Below are positions 49,146-57,235 of a stretch of DNA of 64,000 nt, piece by piece. The stretch comes from Sulfurospirillum cavolei (GTDB taxonomy: Bacteria; Campylobacterota; Campylobacteria; Campylobacterales; Sulfurospirillaceae). Both the position numbers and the translations under genes were made by a program. Position 1 is the first letter of the stretch, and the number at the start of each line of letters is the position of its first letter. The stretch is from NCBI RefSeq assembly GCF_001548055.1, contig NZ_AP014724.1, positions 1,550,001-1,614,000 on the forward strand. The letters run 5' to 3'. The notes beneath the pieces were generated by a model that was not told the DNA's origin, ran no database searches, and saw nothing but the letters and a program-made list of their open reading frames with translations.

Positions 49146-50102
49146 TTATGCGCTAAACGTTTGTCCGGCATATAAAATAAAAAGACGTAACGATAAAACT
49201 CCCAGCACGCTTGCCGTACCGCTGAGATAAAATGTAAATGCGCTATGAGCGACTTTTTTCCCTAAGAGAAAATTCAACACCAAAGGTACGCCAAAGCCGA
49301 TTCCGACGACGCCGAACCAGAAAAGCGCACTGTAACCTCCTTGAAAAAATGCACCCGCCGTTTGTTTATCGAAGCTCGTTCCGACGATTAAAGAGACGAA
49401 AAGCATAAACAAAAGCAACATCTCCAACGCCATAACGGGCCACTCGATCGTATGCAAGGTTTTCATATCGCCCGCGTGAGCGTCGGCTTGAAAGAAAAAC
49501 GAAGCGATCAGGCTTGAAAACGCCGTTCCGGCAGAAAGACCCGAGACGATGAACAAGGCGGGTAAAATCGCGGTATTTAAGAGCGGAAAACGAACCAATA
49601 CCGAAATCAAAAATCCCGTATACGCACACACGACGATCGCGAACACAAACGCCAACACTTCGACCGCCGGACGCAAAGCTTTCAAAAGAGGAAAGAGAAA
49701 AAAGAGTTTTGCCAAAGGCGTTGTCGCCAAATGCTCTTTTATCCACCCCTCAAACACGATCGCTACCAACACAAACGTTAACGGTATGTACAGACATAAC
49801 GCCAAAACGCCGATCGACATAACCGACTTAAAGTTGTAATTGATCAAGATTTTCCAAAAATAAAGCGGTTTTTCCAAATCGCCCACTAAGAAAACCATTC
49901 CAAAAACGATGGTGACAAACGAAACAAGCGAAGCGGCTTTGAGTAAAGGCGTCTCCACGCTTTGGCGTTGATAGTAGCGAAGCGCCAACGAGACGATTAA
50001 TGCGCCTCCGGAGATTCCCGCTAATAACAAATAGACGCCGATCGGCCAGCCCCATTCCACACCGTGGGAAAATCCGACGGTAAATTCTATGGCTTCGTTC
50101 AT
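49146..50102 (-). CDS. mccD: NrfD-type quinol dehydrogenase membrane subunit
   Basis: 318 residues with eight or more membrane segments; NrfD/PsrC family. It should oxidise menaquinol and pass electrons to the iron-sulfur protein MccC. Landmarks are EWGWPIGVYLLLAGISGGA near the N terminus (partly quoted) and IEWPVMALEMLLL. Second to third in the cluster by analogy with Wolinella mcc. It starts two bases after mccC. Confidence 0.88.
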   Translation of the reverse strand: MNEAIEFTVGFSHGVEWGWPIGVYLLLAGISGGALIVSLALRYYQRQSVETPLLKAASLVSFVTIVFGMVFLVGDLEKPLYFWKILINYNFKSVMSIGVLALCLYIPLTFVLVAIVFEGWIKEHLATTPLAKLFFLFPLLKALRPAVEVLAFVFAIVVCAYTGFLISVLVRFPLLNTAILPALFIVSGLSAGTAFSSLIASFFFQADAHAGDMKTLHTIEWPVMALEMLLLFMLFVSLIVGTSFDKQTAGAFFQGGYSALFWFGVVGIGFGVPLVLNFLLGKKVAHSAFTFYLSGTASVLGVLSLRLFILYAGQTFSA

Positions 50103-50104
50103 GA

Positions 50105-50788
50105 TTAAACTCCTACTTTCACAACGGGAATATAACGCAAGCTCGGTTTGGTTCCAAACGTCGGTTTCATACGTACCGCATCTTTGACATGTAGGATTTG
50201 GTTGATGTACGAATCCGGATCGTTCAGATCGCCGAACACCAAGGCTTTATACTTGCACGCTTGCACGCATGCGGGGTCTTGTTTTTTCGCAAAATTCGTA
50301 TTAAAACAAAAATTGCAGTTCTCCGCCGCTTTGGTTTCGTGGTTGATAAAACGAACGTCGTACGGGCACGCTACGATACAATACTTACATGCGATACAAT
50401 CATCGGCGTTCATCGTCACGATGCCCGTTTTCTCGTCTCGATGACAGGCTTTGGTGGGACATACGTTCACGCACGGCGCATCTTCGCATTGTTGACACGA
50501 AACGCGTACATAGCGTTTTTCCATCGGCGTAGCGGGATCGGTTTTATTTTGCACGTAAAGCCTTGCTTGACCTTGGGGCACGGCGTTTATTTTGTGACAT
50601 GCGACTTCGCACTCGGTACAACCGACGCATTTGTTTTGATCGAAAATCATCCCGTAATGGGGTTTCTTACCTTCGTTTGACGTTTGCGCTTGTTCTTCGG
50701 CTAAGACACCTTGCCCGATGGTGCCTACTACGACGGAACTCGCACCTAAATACTTTAGAAAATTTCTTCTTTTCTCATCTTGTTCCAT
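50105..50788 (-). CDS. mccC: Periplasmic 4x[4Fe-4S] protein of mcc
   Basis: 227 residues. A Tat-type signal (RRNFLKYLGASSVVVG) precedes four 4Fe-4S motifs: CVGCTECEVAC, CQQCEDAPCVNVCP, CIACKYCIVACP, and CNFC...CVQAC. NrfC-like electron carrier between the quinol dehydrogenase MccD and the sulfite reductase MccA. No other catalytic feature. Confidence 0.88.
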   Translation of the reverse strand: MEQDEKRRNFLKYLGASSVVVGTIGQGVLAEEQAQTSNEGKKPHYGMIFDQNKCVGCTECEVACHKINAVPQGQARLYVQNKTDPATPMEKRYVRVSCQQCEDAPCVNVCPTKACHRDEKTGIVTMNADDCIACKYCIVACPYDVRFINHETKAAENCNFCFNTNFAKKQDPACVQACKYKALVFGDLNDPDSYINQILHVKDAVRMKPTFGTKPSLRYIPVVKVGV

Positions 50789-50821
50789 TCTCGTCTCCCC
50801 TTTTTGTGTGACTACGAACCT

Positions 50822-51619
50822 CTACTGTTTCTTGAGTGTTTTGTCCGTCGTCGTCAACTCTTTCTTCGTCTCTTCACTGAGCGGTTTTGCGCTATTGTTC
50901 AATTCGCCCGGTTTAAGCACTTTGACGAGTTCGACTTCAAAAACGACCGTCGATCCGGCAGGAATGGCTTGAACGTCCGCATTACCGTACGCAAGCTCAC
51001 TTGGAATAACCAATTTGGCTTTCTCACCCTCGCGCATCAACATCAAGCCCTCTTGTAAACCGTCGATGACGTTGACCATCGAAAGGTGAGCCGGCGTTTT
51101 GCGCGCATAGGTGTCGTCGAACACCGTACCGTTGAGCAACGTTCCTTTATAATTGATCATCACAATGCTTTCAGGTTTAGGCTTCTCGCCTTTACCTTCC
51201 GCTAACATTTCGTACTGAAGGCCTGATTTCGTGGTAACGACTTTCTTGTTCTTGGCATTGTTTGCAAGGTATTTTTTACCCTCTTCTAAATTTTTATTGA
51301 GCTCTTGGTTAAATCTCTCTTGGCTGATTTTATTTAAACCCTCTGCTCGATTGTTTAGATACGTAATAATCTCTTCGTCTGAAAGTTTTTGCTTTTTCTT
51401 TAAAGCATCGACGAAACCGTCGATCAATGCTTCAACATCTGCCTTAACGCCGAGCTCGGATTGTTCAAAGAGTTGATTCGAGATATAAGAACCCGTCGAA
51501 ACGCCGATACTGTACGACTCTTTTTGAACATCCGTTTTGAGCTCAACCGCAAAACCCCTTGATACCAAACAAATAAATACAAACAACCCAATAGAGATTT
51601 TTTTACTACTCATCATCAT
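50822..51619 (-). CDS. mccB: FKBP-type peptidyl-prolyl isomerase of mcc
   Basis: 265 residues, Sec signal (LVSRGFAVE), an N-terminal helical dimerisation domain (~25-130) and an FKBP domain (~130-235: VTTKSGLQYEML, SIVMINYKGTLLNGTVFDDTY, quoted in part, and IPSELAYGNA). It matches MccB of Wolinella, thought to help fold the large cytochrome MccA in the periplasm. A charged tail follows the FKBP domain. It starts after AAAAGGC. Confidence 0.87.
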   Translation of the reverse strand: MMMSSKKISIGLFVFICLVSRGFAVELKTDVQKESYSIGVSTGSYISNQLFEQSELGVKADVEALIDGFVDALKKKQKLSDEEIITYLNNRAEGLNKISQERFNQELNKNLEEGKKYLANNAKNKKVVTTKSGLQYEMLAEGKGEKPKPESIVMINYKGTLLNGTVFDDTYARKTPAHLSMVNVIDGLQEGLMLMREGEKAKLVIPSELAYGNADVQAIPAGSTVVFEVELVKVLKPGELNNSAKPLSEETKKELTTTDKTLKKQ

Positions 51620-51631
51620 GCCTTTTACCGT

Positions 51632-51665
51632 AAAAATTCATGAGCCAAGCGAGCTTGGCCCATGA
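51632..51665 (-). terminator. Partial terminator hairpin between mccA and mccB
   Basis: TCATG-G-GCCAAGC-TC-GCTTGGC-T-CATGA with one mismatch, followed on the minus strand by ATTTTTA, a short T-run. It likely stops a fraction of transcripts after mccA or stabilises the mccA message, giving more MccA than accessory proteins. Confidence 0.6.
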
Positions 51666-51689
51666 TAAAGTCGCTAACGCGACACCTGC

Positions 51690-53762
51690 TTAGAGATTCT
51701 TTTTCATGACGCGTTGCGCTTCATTAATATACTCAACCGCTGCATCGAGTCTTTGTTTCGTATATTTAAATCCGTGTACGCCCCATGAACCGTCTTTTTC
51801 CACTAAATCAACGGTTTCTTGCGCTTTTTCGATCAACTCGTAAACGCGTGCTTTATCGGACGGTGCCAATTTTTTGACTTCAAGCATTGCATAAAGCCCT
51901 TGGATACCGACTTTGACTTGCGTAAACTGGTCTTTGACCGGTGTTTGCCAGCCCATAACTTCATCGTAGACTTGTTTTTGGTCTTTGAAGTGTAAGGTCT
52001 CTTTTAATTCAGAGTTAATCGGACTATGACATCCTTTTGCCTCGACTTGCTCTTTATCCGCCCATGTCGTTCGAGCGCACGCCCACATCAAGTCGACGAA
52101 GTTACGTCCGTCTTTATTTCTATCGAAATGCCAATCTTTCGTATCACGAGGTCCTGTTGCGGCAGAGCTTGCAACCATCGTTTTCATTTTCGGATCGACT
52201 TCGATTTTCCAGATGTGTGAACGACGTTGCGTATCAAATCCCGCTTGATCTTGGAATTGAACCGCATAGAAGTTTTCACAACTCATCATAAACGGCATAT
52301 GGCACGTCGCACAACTGTTTTTACTATGCGTATCGGATTTTGCATGAATATACGCTTGCTCTTTATGGCAATCCGCACACTCTTTTTTGAGTTTCGGTTT
52401 CGTATAGAACGAACTCAAATAACCTTGGTTGGCGTTATAGTTCGTACCTTTGACGTTTTTCTCGCCCGAAACGTCACCCGTAACGTCGTGAGGATCATGA
52501 CATGTAGAACAACGCATTCCTTTTAAGTAGTGCGCCGTAAAGTACGATTGAGCACCTTCGGTTCCGCATCCAGGTCCCATGGATTTGAATTTTGAGCTCA
52601 ACGCTAGGTCGGGTTTACCGACGTTAAGCGGATTGCTTTTCATCAAATCGGGGTTGTAGCTAAAGCGTTGGTGACAGCGTTCGCAGTTAGAGATCAATAA
52701 GCCCGAACCGCCTTCCAAGTGACCGCCCGCTCCGTGGCACTCTTCACATGAAACGCCTTTGGAGATCGTATGTTTTTGAAGCTCTTTGGCATTACCTAAA
52801 GCCGCAAAAAATTCGCCTTGGTTTTTAAAATCGAATTTCCAAGGGTGGCATACTTCACAATACGAAGTCGATGCTTGGAACGACATCTCTTTTTTATACT
52901 TCGCCGCATAAGAAGCAAGTCCTCTGACGTATCCGCCGTTATCGCCGTATTCTTGAAGCGTTACGGGGAACTCTGGAACCCATTTTTTAATCTTTTTCGC
53001 GACTTCAGGCGTTAGGTTGTACGCCCACGTACGTTGCCATTGGTTTGCTCCGGCCGTGATTTGACCCGTACCGTTTTTGAGTAAACCGCCTTCGACATGG
53101 TATGTTCCACGTAATAACCATGCATCAAAGAAGCCCATTTTTGTTCTAAGGTGTCCTACGGTACAATAAATAACGTCGGGTGTGATACCTTGCGGTAAAA
53201 TCGATGCCGTGTCGCTGTCAAAAACCGGATCGTTCAATTTATTATTGACCTCAGGGTGTTCGCCCGGAAAACGTATTGTGGACGAGTGTCGTGATCTGCT
53301 CCAAGCTTCATATTGCGCAGCATGGCACTCGCCGCATTTTTCAGGTCCGATGAATTTGTTAGGATACGCAAGCGTTGAATTACGCGCTACCCGATACATC
53401 ATCGAACTAAAACCCTCACCGCCGCTGCGTTTAGAGTTTTTGGAAAAATCGACGCCGTGACCCTCTTCGATCCACTCGTGACCGCGATCGCCTACGACCA
53501 TCTTACCGACCGTTTTTCCGCCGTATTTGGTAAAAATGGGGTGATTTTTAAAGAGCCAGTCGTACATCGCTTGCTCTTCGACAATATAATCTTGCAACGA
53601 AATGACGCCTCGGCTCTCTTTCGTTCCCTTCGCGTGAGCAATAATCTCGCGCGCTTCCTTAGTCATCTGCATGCCTTCCATGGCGGCGGCACTGGTTGCA
53701 CCGACGGCAAAGATACTCGTGCACATGAATAAACCCAGTAACACTTTGTCCCAATTTCTCAT
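51690..53762 (-). CDS. mccA: Octahaem sulfite reductase MccA
   Basis: 690 residues, Sec signal (to ATSAAAM). Seven CxxCH motifs at 143, 302, 339, 360, 418, 462 and 484, and one CX15CH motif (Cys562...Cys578-His579). In Wolinella MccA the active-site haem is CX15CH-bound and pairs with a Cu(I) held by Cys399 and Cys495; this protein has Cys at exactly 399 (GPGCGTEG) and 495 (MSCENF). It should reduce sulfite to sulfide by six electrons. I start at 53762 after AAAGGAGGAAAC; a frame extending upstream lacks such a site. Confidence 0.95.
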   Translation of the reverse strand: MRNWDKVLLGLFMCTSIFAVGATSAAAMEGMQMTKEAREIIAHAKGTKESRGVISLQDYIVEEQAMYDWLFKNHPIFTKYGGKTVGKMVVGDRGHEWIEEGHGVDFSKNSKRSGGEGFSSMMYRVARNSTLAYPNKFIGPEKCGECHAAQYEAWSRSRHSSTIRFPGEHPEVNNKLNDPVFDSDTASILPQGITPDVIYCTVGHLRTKMGFFDAWLLRGTYHVEGGLLKNGTGQITAGANQWQRTWAYNLTPEVAKKIKKWVPEFPVTLQEYGDNGGYVRGLASYAAKYKKEMSFQASTSYCEVCHPWKFDFKNQGEFFAALGNAKELQKHTISKGVSCEECHGAGGHLEGGSGLLISNCERCHQRFSYNPDLMKSNPLNVGKPDLALSSKFKSMGPGCGTEGAQSYFTAHYLKGMRCSTCHDPHDVTGDVSGEKNVKGTNYNANQGYLSSFYTKPKLKKECADCHKEQAYIHAKSDTHSKNSCATCHMPFMMSCENFYAVQFQDQAGFDTQRRSHIWKIEVDPKMKTMVASSAATGPRDTKDWHFDRNKDGRNFVDLMWACARTTWADKEQVEAKGCHSPINSELKETLHFKDQKQVYDEVMGWQTPVKDQFTQVKVGIQGLYAMLEVKKLAPSDKARVYELIEKAQETVDLVEKDGSWGVHGFKYTKQRLDAAVEYINEAQRVMKKNL

Positions 53763-53915
53763 GTTTCCTCCTTTGAAACAGACCAACCTAAACCGCTCTT
53801 TTTCGCGTATGAATCGTGGAAATTTCACATGCGCTTTCGAGCAATTAAAGCATTAACCAGCACAAATGCTTCAAGGGAATGGTAACACTAAAAAAGGGGG
53901 GAAAAGGGGGAAGTA

Positions 53916-53933
53916 TTAAATATATGTTAAATA
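53916..53933. promoter_or_regulatory. Direct repeat TTAAATA-N4-TTAAATA upstream of mccA
   Basis: Two TTAAATA heptamers, 11 bases apart, between the mccS stop and the mccA start. An 11-bp period of direct repeats fits an OmpR-family dimer site, here presumably MccR. AT-richness means it could be chance. It is followed by an A/G-only stretch toward mccA. Confidence 0.35.
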
Positions 53934-53939
53934 GAAGAA

Positions 53940-55361
53940 TTAAAAGATAATTGTAAAGATAACGCCATCATCCGTATTGTCCACGCGTAAGGTTGCACCG
54001 TTTTTTTCGGCAATCATACGGCTCATGTAAAGCCCCAGTCCGCTACTAGACTCTTTCGTCGTCACGTAAGGATCGAAAATAGTCTCGATCAAATTTGCAT
54101 CGATATTTCCGGCATTGTTCTCAATCGTAAGAATCGGCATTGAACTGGCAAGAAAAGCACGAATACGAATAATGCGCTCTTGTCGCTCGGGCACGTTCGC
54201 CAAAAAAGCCTCTTTGGCGTTGTTCATAATATTAATCAAAACTTGAACGATCTCGTTTCGATACCCCAAACGTATAAAATTGTCTTGAATCTCGACGTGA
54301 ACGTCGATCGCGTATTTTTCCAGCGAGGCACTTAGCAGTCTTTTGGCTTGAGAGACGACCTCTTGCGCGCTAAACTCGTGTTTGGTCGTACTCGGCGTAA
54401 AAAAGTTTTTAAAATCGTCGATCGTATGCGACATAAACGAGAGCTGTTCGCTGGCTTCTTTGATTTTTTGCGTGAGTTTTTCTTTGGTTAACTTGTCTTT
54501 TTCGCTGTGCAATTCGAGGTTGATTAAAATCGAGCTGACTTGTGCCAAAGGCTGACGCCATTGATGGGAAATATTGCCGATCATCTCTCCCATCGACGCA
54601 AGACGGTTTTGGCTCATCATCAGCATTTTATTTTTTTCCTGCAAGCGAAGTTCGCTACGGTAGATTTTATACAAAAACAAAATGAAAACGACAAAGACGA
54701 TAAACATCACCGCTCCGCCCACCATAAACTCCTTAACGTGGTACGTTAAAATGCTAAAAACGGGGATTTTAAACGTAATCATCGCAATGACGTCGCCGAC
54801 TTTGCTCTCAAACGAGGGAATGACGTGGTACTGCTCAATCATACGCTTGGGCGCACTATTGGACGTATGGCATTGCATACACGAAGTGTCCGAATTGCGA
54901 ATCGGCAATCCGACGAAAAAATACGGTGCATTATTTTCGTGAATAATCCGTGAATACTCCTGATACTTGCCCTCTTTAAAGTCGTCTAGGATTTCATTTT
55001 CAAACTCGTTTCCCTCGTGTGCGGGATTGAGCGGATTGTATGCGACCAATTTATAATCGTAGTTGATGTTCTTTTTTAAACGCTGTATATCGTAAATCGA
55101 ACGCGTAATGTAGGTTGACGAGAGCAATCTCGGGTCAAAAAAATCGCGCGCAAGCATCTTTTTTTCCTTGAGTTCTTCGATAAGCGGACGCTGCACCACG
55201 GAAACGTAGTCGCGAATCGCATTCATCGTATCCAAAACGAAAAACGCCTCTTGTCTGGCGTCTTTCATCGCAAGTTCACGGTAAAAGTTGAAAAACAAAA
55301 GCGTAATAATCGCATAGAGCACGACAAAAAGCGCGATGATGATTTTAAAATTATACCTCAC
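53940..55361 (-). CDS. mccS: Sensor histidine kinase with periplasmic haem-binding motif
   Basis: 473 residues: membrane segment 7-26, periplasmic sensor domain with a CMQCH motif at 161-165, second membrane segment ~213-232, then HisKA with the phospho-His266 (GNISHQWRQPL) and HATPase_c (NIMNNAKEA, GLGLYMSR). The sensor resembles the DUF3365/Tll0287-type domain, in which CxxCH binds haem c. It overlaps the response-regulator gene by 11 bases and precedes mccA; a sulfite, NO or redox signal is plausible. Confidence 0.85.
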   Translation of the reverse strand: MRYNFKIIIALFVVLYAIITLLFFNFYRELAMKDARQEAFFVLDTMNAIRDYVSVVQRPLIEELKEKKMLARDFFDPRLLSSTYITRSIYDIQRLKKNINYDYKLVAYNPLNPAHEGNEFENEILDDFKEGKYQEYSRIIHENNAPYFFVGLPIRNSDTSCMQCHTSNSAPKRMIEQYHVIPSFESKVGDVIAMITFKIPVFSILTYHVKEFMVGGAVMFIVFVVFILFLYKIYRSELRLQEKNKMLMMSQNRLASMGEMIGNISHQWRQPLAQVSSILINLELHSEKDKLTKEKLTQKIKEASEQLSFMSHTIDDFKNFFTPSTTKHEFSAQEVVSQAKRLLSASLEKYAIDVHVEIQDNFIRLGYRNEIVQVLINIMNNAKEAFLANVPERQERIIRIRAFLASSMPILTIENNAGNIDANLIETIFDPYVTTKESSSGLGLYMSRMIAEKNGATLRVDNTDDGVIFTIIF

Positions 55362-56040
55362 ACACGTACCCGACGCCGTACAAATTTTTTATAAATCCGT
55401 TATCGATCTTTTTGCGCAACTCTTTCACGATCGACTTGAGGGCTTCTTTGCTCGGCTGTTCAAATTCCCACATGTACTCGAAAAGCTGTTCATACGTAAT
55501 CGTTTGATTAGGTCGTTTTAAAAAGTATTCGAGTAGGCGGCTTTCGCTTTTGGAAAGGTGGATCGTCTCGTTGCGACAGGATAAGGTTTTACGGCAATAA
55601 TCATAGGTGTATTCCGCGCTGATTTGAAAACTCGGACGATGGTCCACGAGCTCCAACGCCACTTCTTCCAGTGCTTTGATCAAACTGTTTTTATCGTACG
55701 GTTTGGTTAAATAACGCGTAATTTTGAGTTCTACCGCACGCCAAAGGTACTCTTGTTCGGTGTGCGCCGAAAGAATAATAATCGGAATTTTTTTATTCAC
55801 TTGGCGAATTTTTTTGACGACTTCAAGCCCGTCGATATGCGGAATCGAGATGTCGAGCATTAAGACGTCGTAGATGTTTCCCAAAGCCTCGTCCAAGGCT
55901 TCAAGCCCGTCTTTCACGCCGACGACTTTACCGAAAAAAAGCTCCAAAGATTCGACGATATTGTTTAAAATAATCTCTTCGTCTTCAACGCACAGAACCT
56001 TTTTATCCGATAAAATTTCTAAAGGGTTATACTCGTTCAT
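55351..56040 (-). CDS. mccR: OmpR-family response regulator of mcc
   Basis: 229 residues: receiver with acidic pair VEDEE, phospho-acceptor Asp in VLMLDISIP, Thr/Ser in IILSAH and Lys in YLTKPY; a winged-helix output domain from about 140 (LSKSESRLLEYFL...LYGVGYVCEV). Partner of the overlapping kinase gene. By analogy with Wolinella MccRS it should switch on the mcc operon. It is followed directly by mccS. Confidence 0.87.
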   Translation of the reverse strand: MNEYNPLEILSDKKVLCVEDEEIILNNIVESLELFFGKVVGVKDGLEALDEALGNIYDVLMLDISIPHIDGLEVVKKIRQVNKKIPIIILSAHTEQEYLWRAVELKITRYLTKPYDKNSLIKALEEVALELVDHRPSFQISAEYTYDYCRKTLSCRNETIHLSKSESRLLEYFLKRPNQTITYEQLFEYMWEFEQPSKEALKSIVKELRKKIDNGFIKNLYGVGYVCEV

Positions 56041-56115
56041 AGCTGTTATCTTTTATCTCACAAGTTTCGCTTGCATCAAGCGTTGATCACAAAAGGCGAA
56101 AAAATAGTATCGGAT

Positions 56116-56146
56116 TTTATCTTATAATAAAATTTTTTAAGATAAA
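56116..56146. promoter_or_regulatory. Operator-like palindrome TTTATCTTA-N13-TAAGATAAA upstream of mccR
   Basis: Nine-bp perfect arms around a 13-base spacer, about 76-106 bases before the mccR ATG. TATAAT-like sequence lies inside it. Likely a regulator site or a promoter region of mccRS. Confidence 0.45.
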
Positions 56147-56256
56147 TTTTACACTGACATGTTAAAGAATCGACGCACGCGTCAAAACGGTTCTTGTTTG
56201 CTTTTAGTTTAAAAAAGGTTAGCAAAACGTTTAATCTTTTTTTCTATACTTTCGTT

Positions 56257-56337
56257 ACCAAGACAATACCTCCTTTTTAGAAAACCTAACCACTTGAAAC
56301 ACCAAACGCTCGAATTGCCCGATTCGAGCGTTTTTCT
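56257..56337 (+). ncRNA. Candidate small RNA with an anti-Shine-Dalgarno stretch
   Basis: A TATACT -10 box (56245-56250) is followed by ~80 bases without a coding frame, ending in a perfect intrinsic terminator (56304-56335, stem AAACGCTCGAAT/ATTCGAGCGTTT, loop TGCCCG, then TTTTTC). The predicted RNA contains ACCTCCTTTTT (56268-56278), complementary to AAGGAGG ribosome sites such as that of mccA. No gene lies upstream for this terminator to serve. Confidence 0.45.
56304..56335 (+). terminator. Strong intrinsic terminator of the candidate small RNA
   Basis: Twelve-bp perfect stem AAACGCTCGAAT/ATTCGAGCGTTT with a six-base loop and a plus-strand T-run (TTTTTCTCTTTT). Confidence 0.85.
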
Positions 56338-56453
56338 CTTTTCCAAACTACGCTATACTTCGATTACATTAAAAATCCTAATAACGCGAAACGCGCTTTA
56401 CAAGGCTTTGCTAAAAGCGACGCTCCTGCTTTGTTTTTTTGAAAGAGTTACCC

Positions 56454-57185
56454 ATGTTTGACGGTAAAAAAGTCGTTATTTTCGATATGGACGGTACGCT
56501 TATCGATTCGGTCGGTATTTGGAACGCCGTCGACGCCGAACTTATCAATGCTTTGGGCGCACAAGCACCAAACGAGTGTGCGATTCAACACCGACGCGAT
56601 TCGCTTTTACACGCTCTAAGCCATACGCAAGATGCTTATTTGGAGTATTGCGACGCGCTGCGAAAAGCCTATAACGCGCGCTATTCGAAAGAAGAGATTC
56701 GCGCGATGCGGTATCGTATTGCCAAGCACTACCTTCAAAACGTTATCGATTTTAAGCCTGACGCTCCTGCGCTGTTGCATTTTCTTCGCGAAAAAGGCTT
56801 AACGCTTGCCATTGCTAGTACGACCTCACAGAGCAATCTTCATACGTACATGTACGAAAATTCTCAGATGATGCAAAAGGTCGATTTTGCCGAAACCTTT
56901 GCGATGATTCTCGGGCGTGAAAGCGTTAGCCGCATCAAACCCCACCCGCACGTCCATCATCACGTCATGCAAACGCTCAACGTCACGCCCGAAGAGTGTT
57001 TAATTATCGAAGATTCCCTCGTCGGACTCGAAGCCGCACGTCACGCCGCCATCGACGCGATCATTGTGTACGACCGTTACGCACGCGACGATCAAGAAGC
57101 GTTAAAACAAGGCGCATACGCTTACTTCGACGACTTTCAAACACTGCTTTACGCCGCGCAAAAAGAACTGGCGTCACAGGCGTAA
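56454..57185 (+). CDS. HAD-superfamily phosphatase
   Basis: 243 residues of HAD subfamily IA (phosphoglycolate/beta-phosphoglucomutase-like). Motif I FDMDGTLIDS near residue 10, a helical cap (about 20-100), motif II IASTTS near 120, motif III Lys in RIKPHP near 163 and motif IV IIEDSLVGLEAA near 185. Substrate unknown. I prefer the ATG at 56454 over an in-frame TTG at 56439, because GAAAGAG precedes it. Confidence 0.82.
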   Translation: MFDGKKVVIFDMDGTLIDSVGIWNAVDAELINALGAQAPNECAIQHRRDSLLHALSHTQDAYLEYCDALRKAYNARYSKEEIRAMRYRIAKHYLQNVIDFKPDAPALLHFLREKGLTLAIASTTSQSNLHTYMYENSQMMQKVDFAETFAMILGRESVSRIKPHPHVHHHVMQTLNVTPEECLIIEDSLVGLEAARHAAIDAIIVYDRYARDDQEALKQGAYAYFDDFQTLLYAAQKELASQA

Positions 57186-57235
57186 CGATGGGGCGCATTG
57201 TCGCGTAGAGTCTATTATCGCAACTCAGAAGTTTT

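Larger units (their letters stand above)
56041..56453. other. Regulatory region between mccR and the HAD gene
   Basis: 413 bases with no protein gene. It holds a palindrome TTTATCTTA-N13-TAAGATAAA (56116-56146) near the mccR promoter, a rightward TATACT box (56245-56250), a candidate small RNA ending in a strong terminator (56304-56335), and a further TATACT box near 56353 for the HAD gene. Confidence 0.6.
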
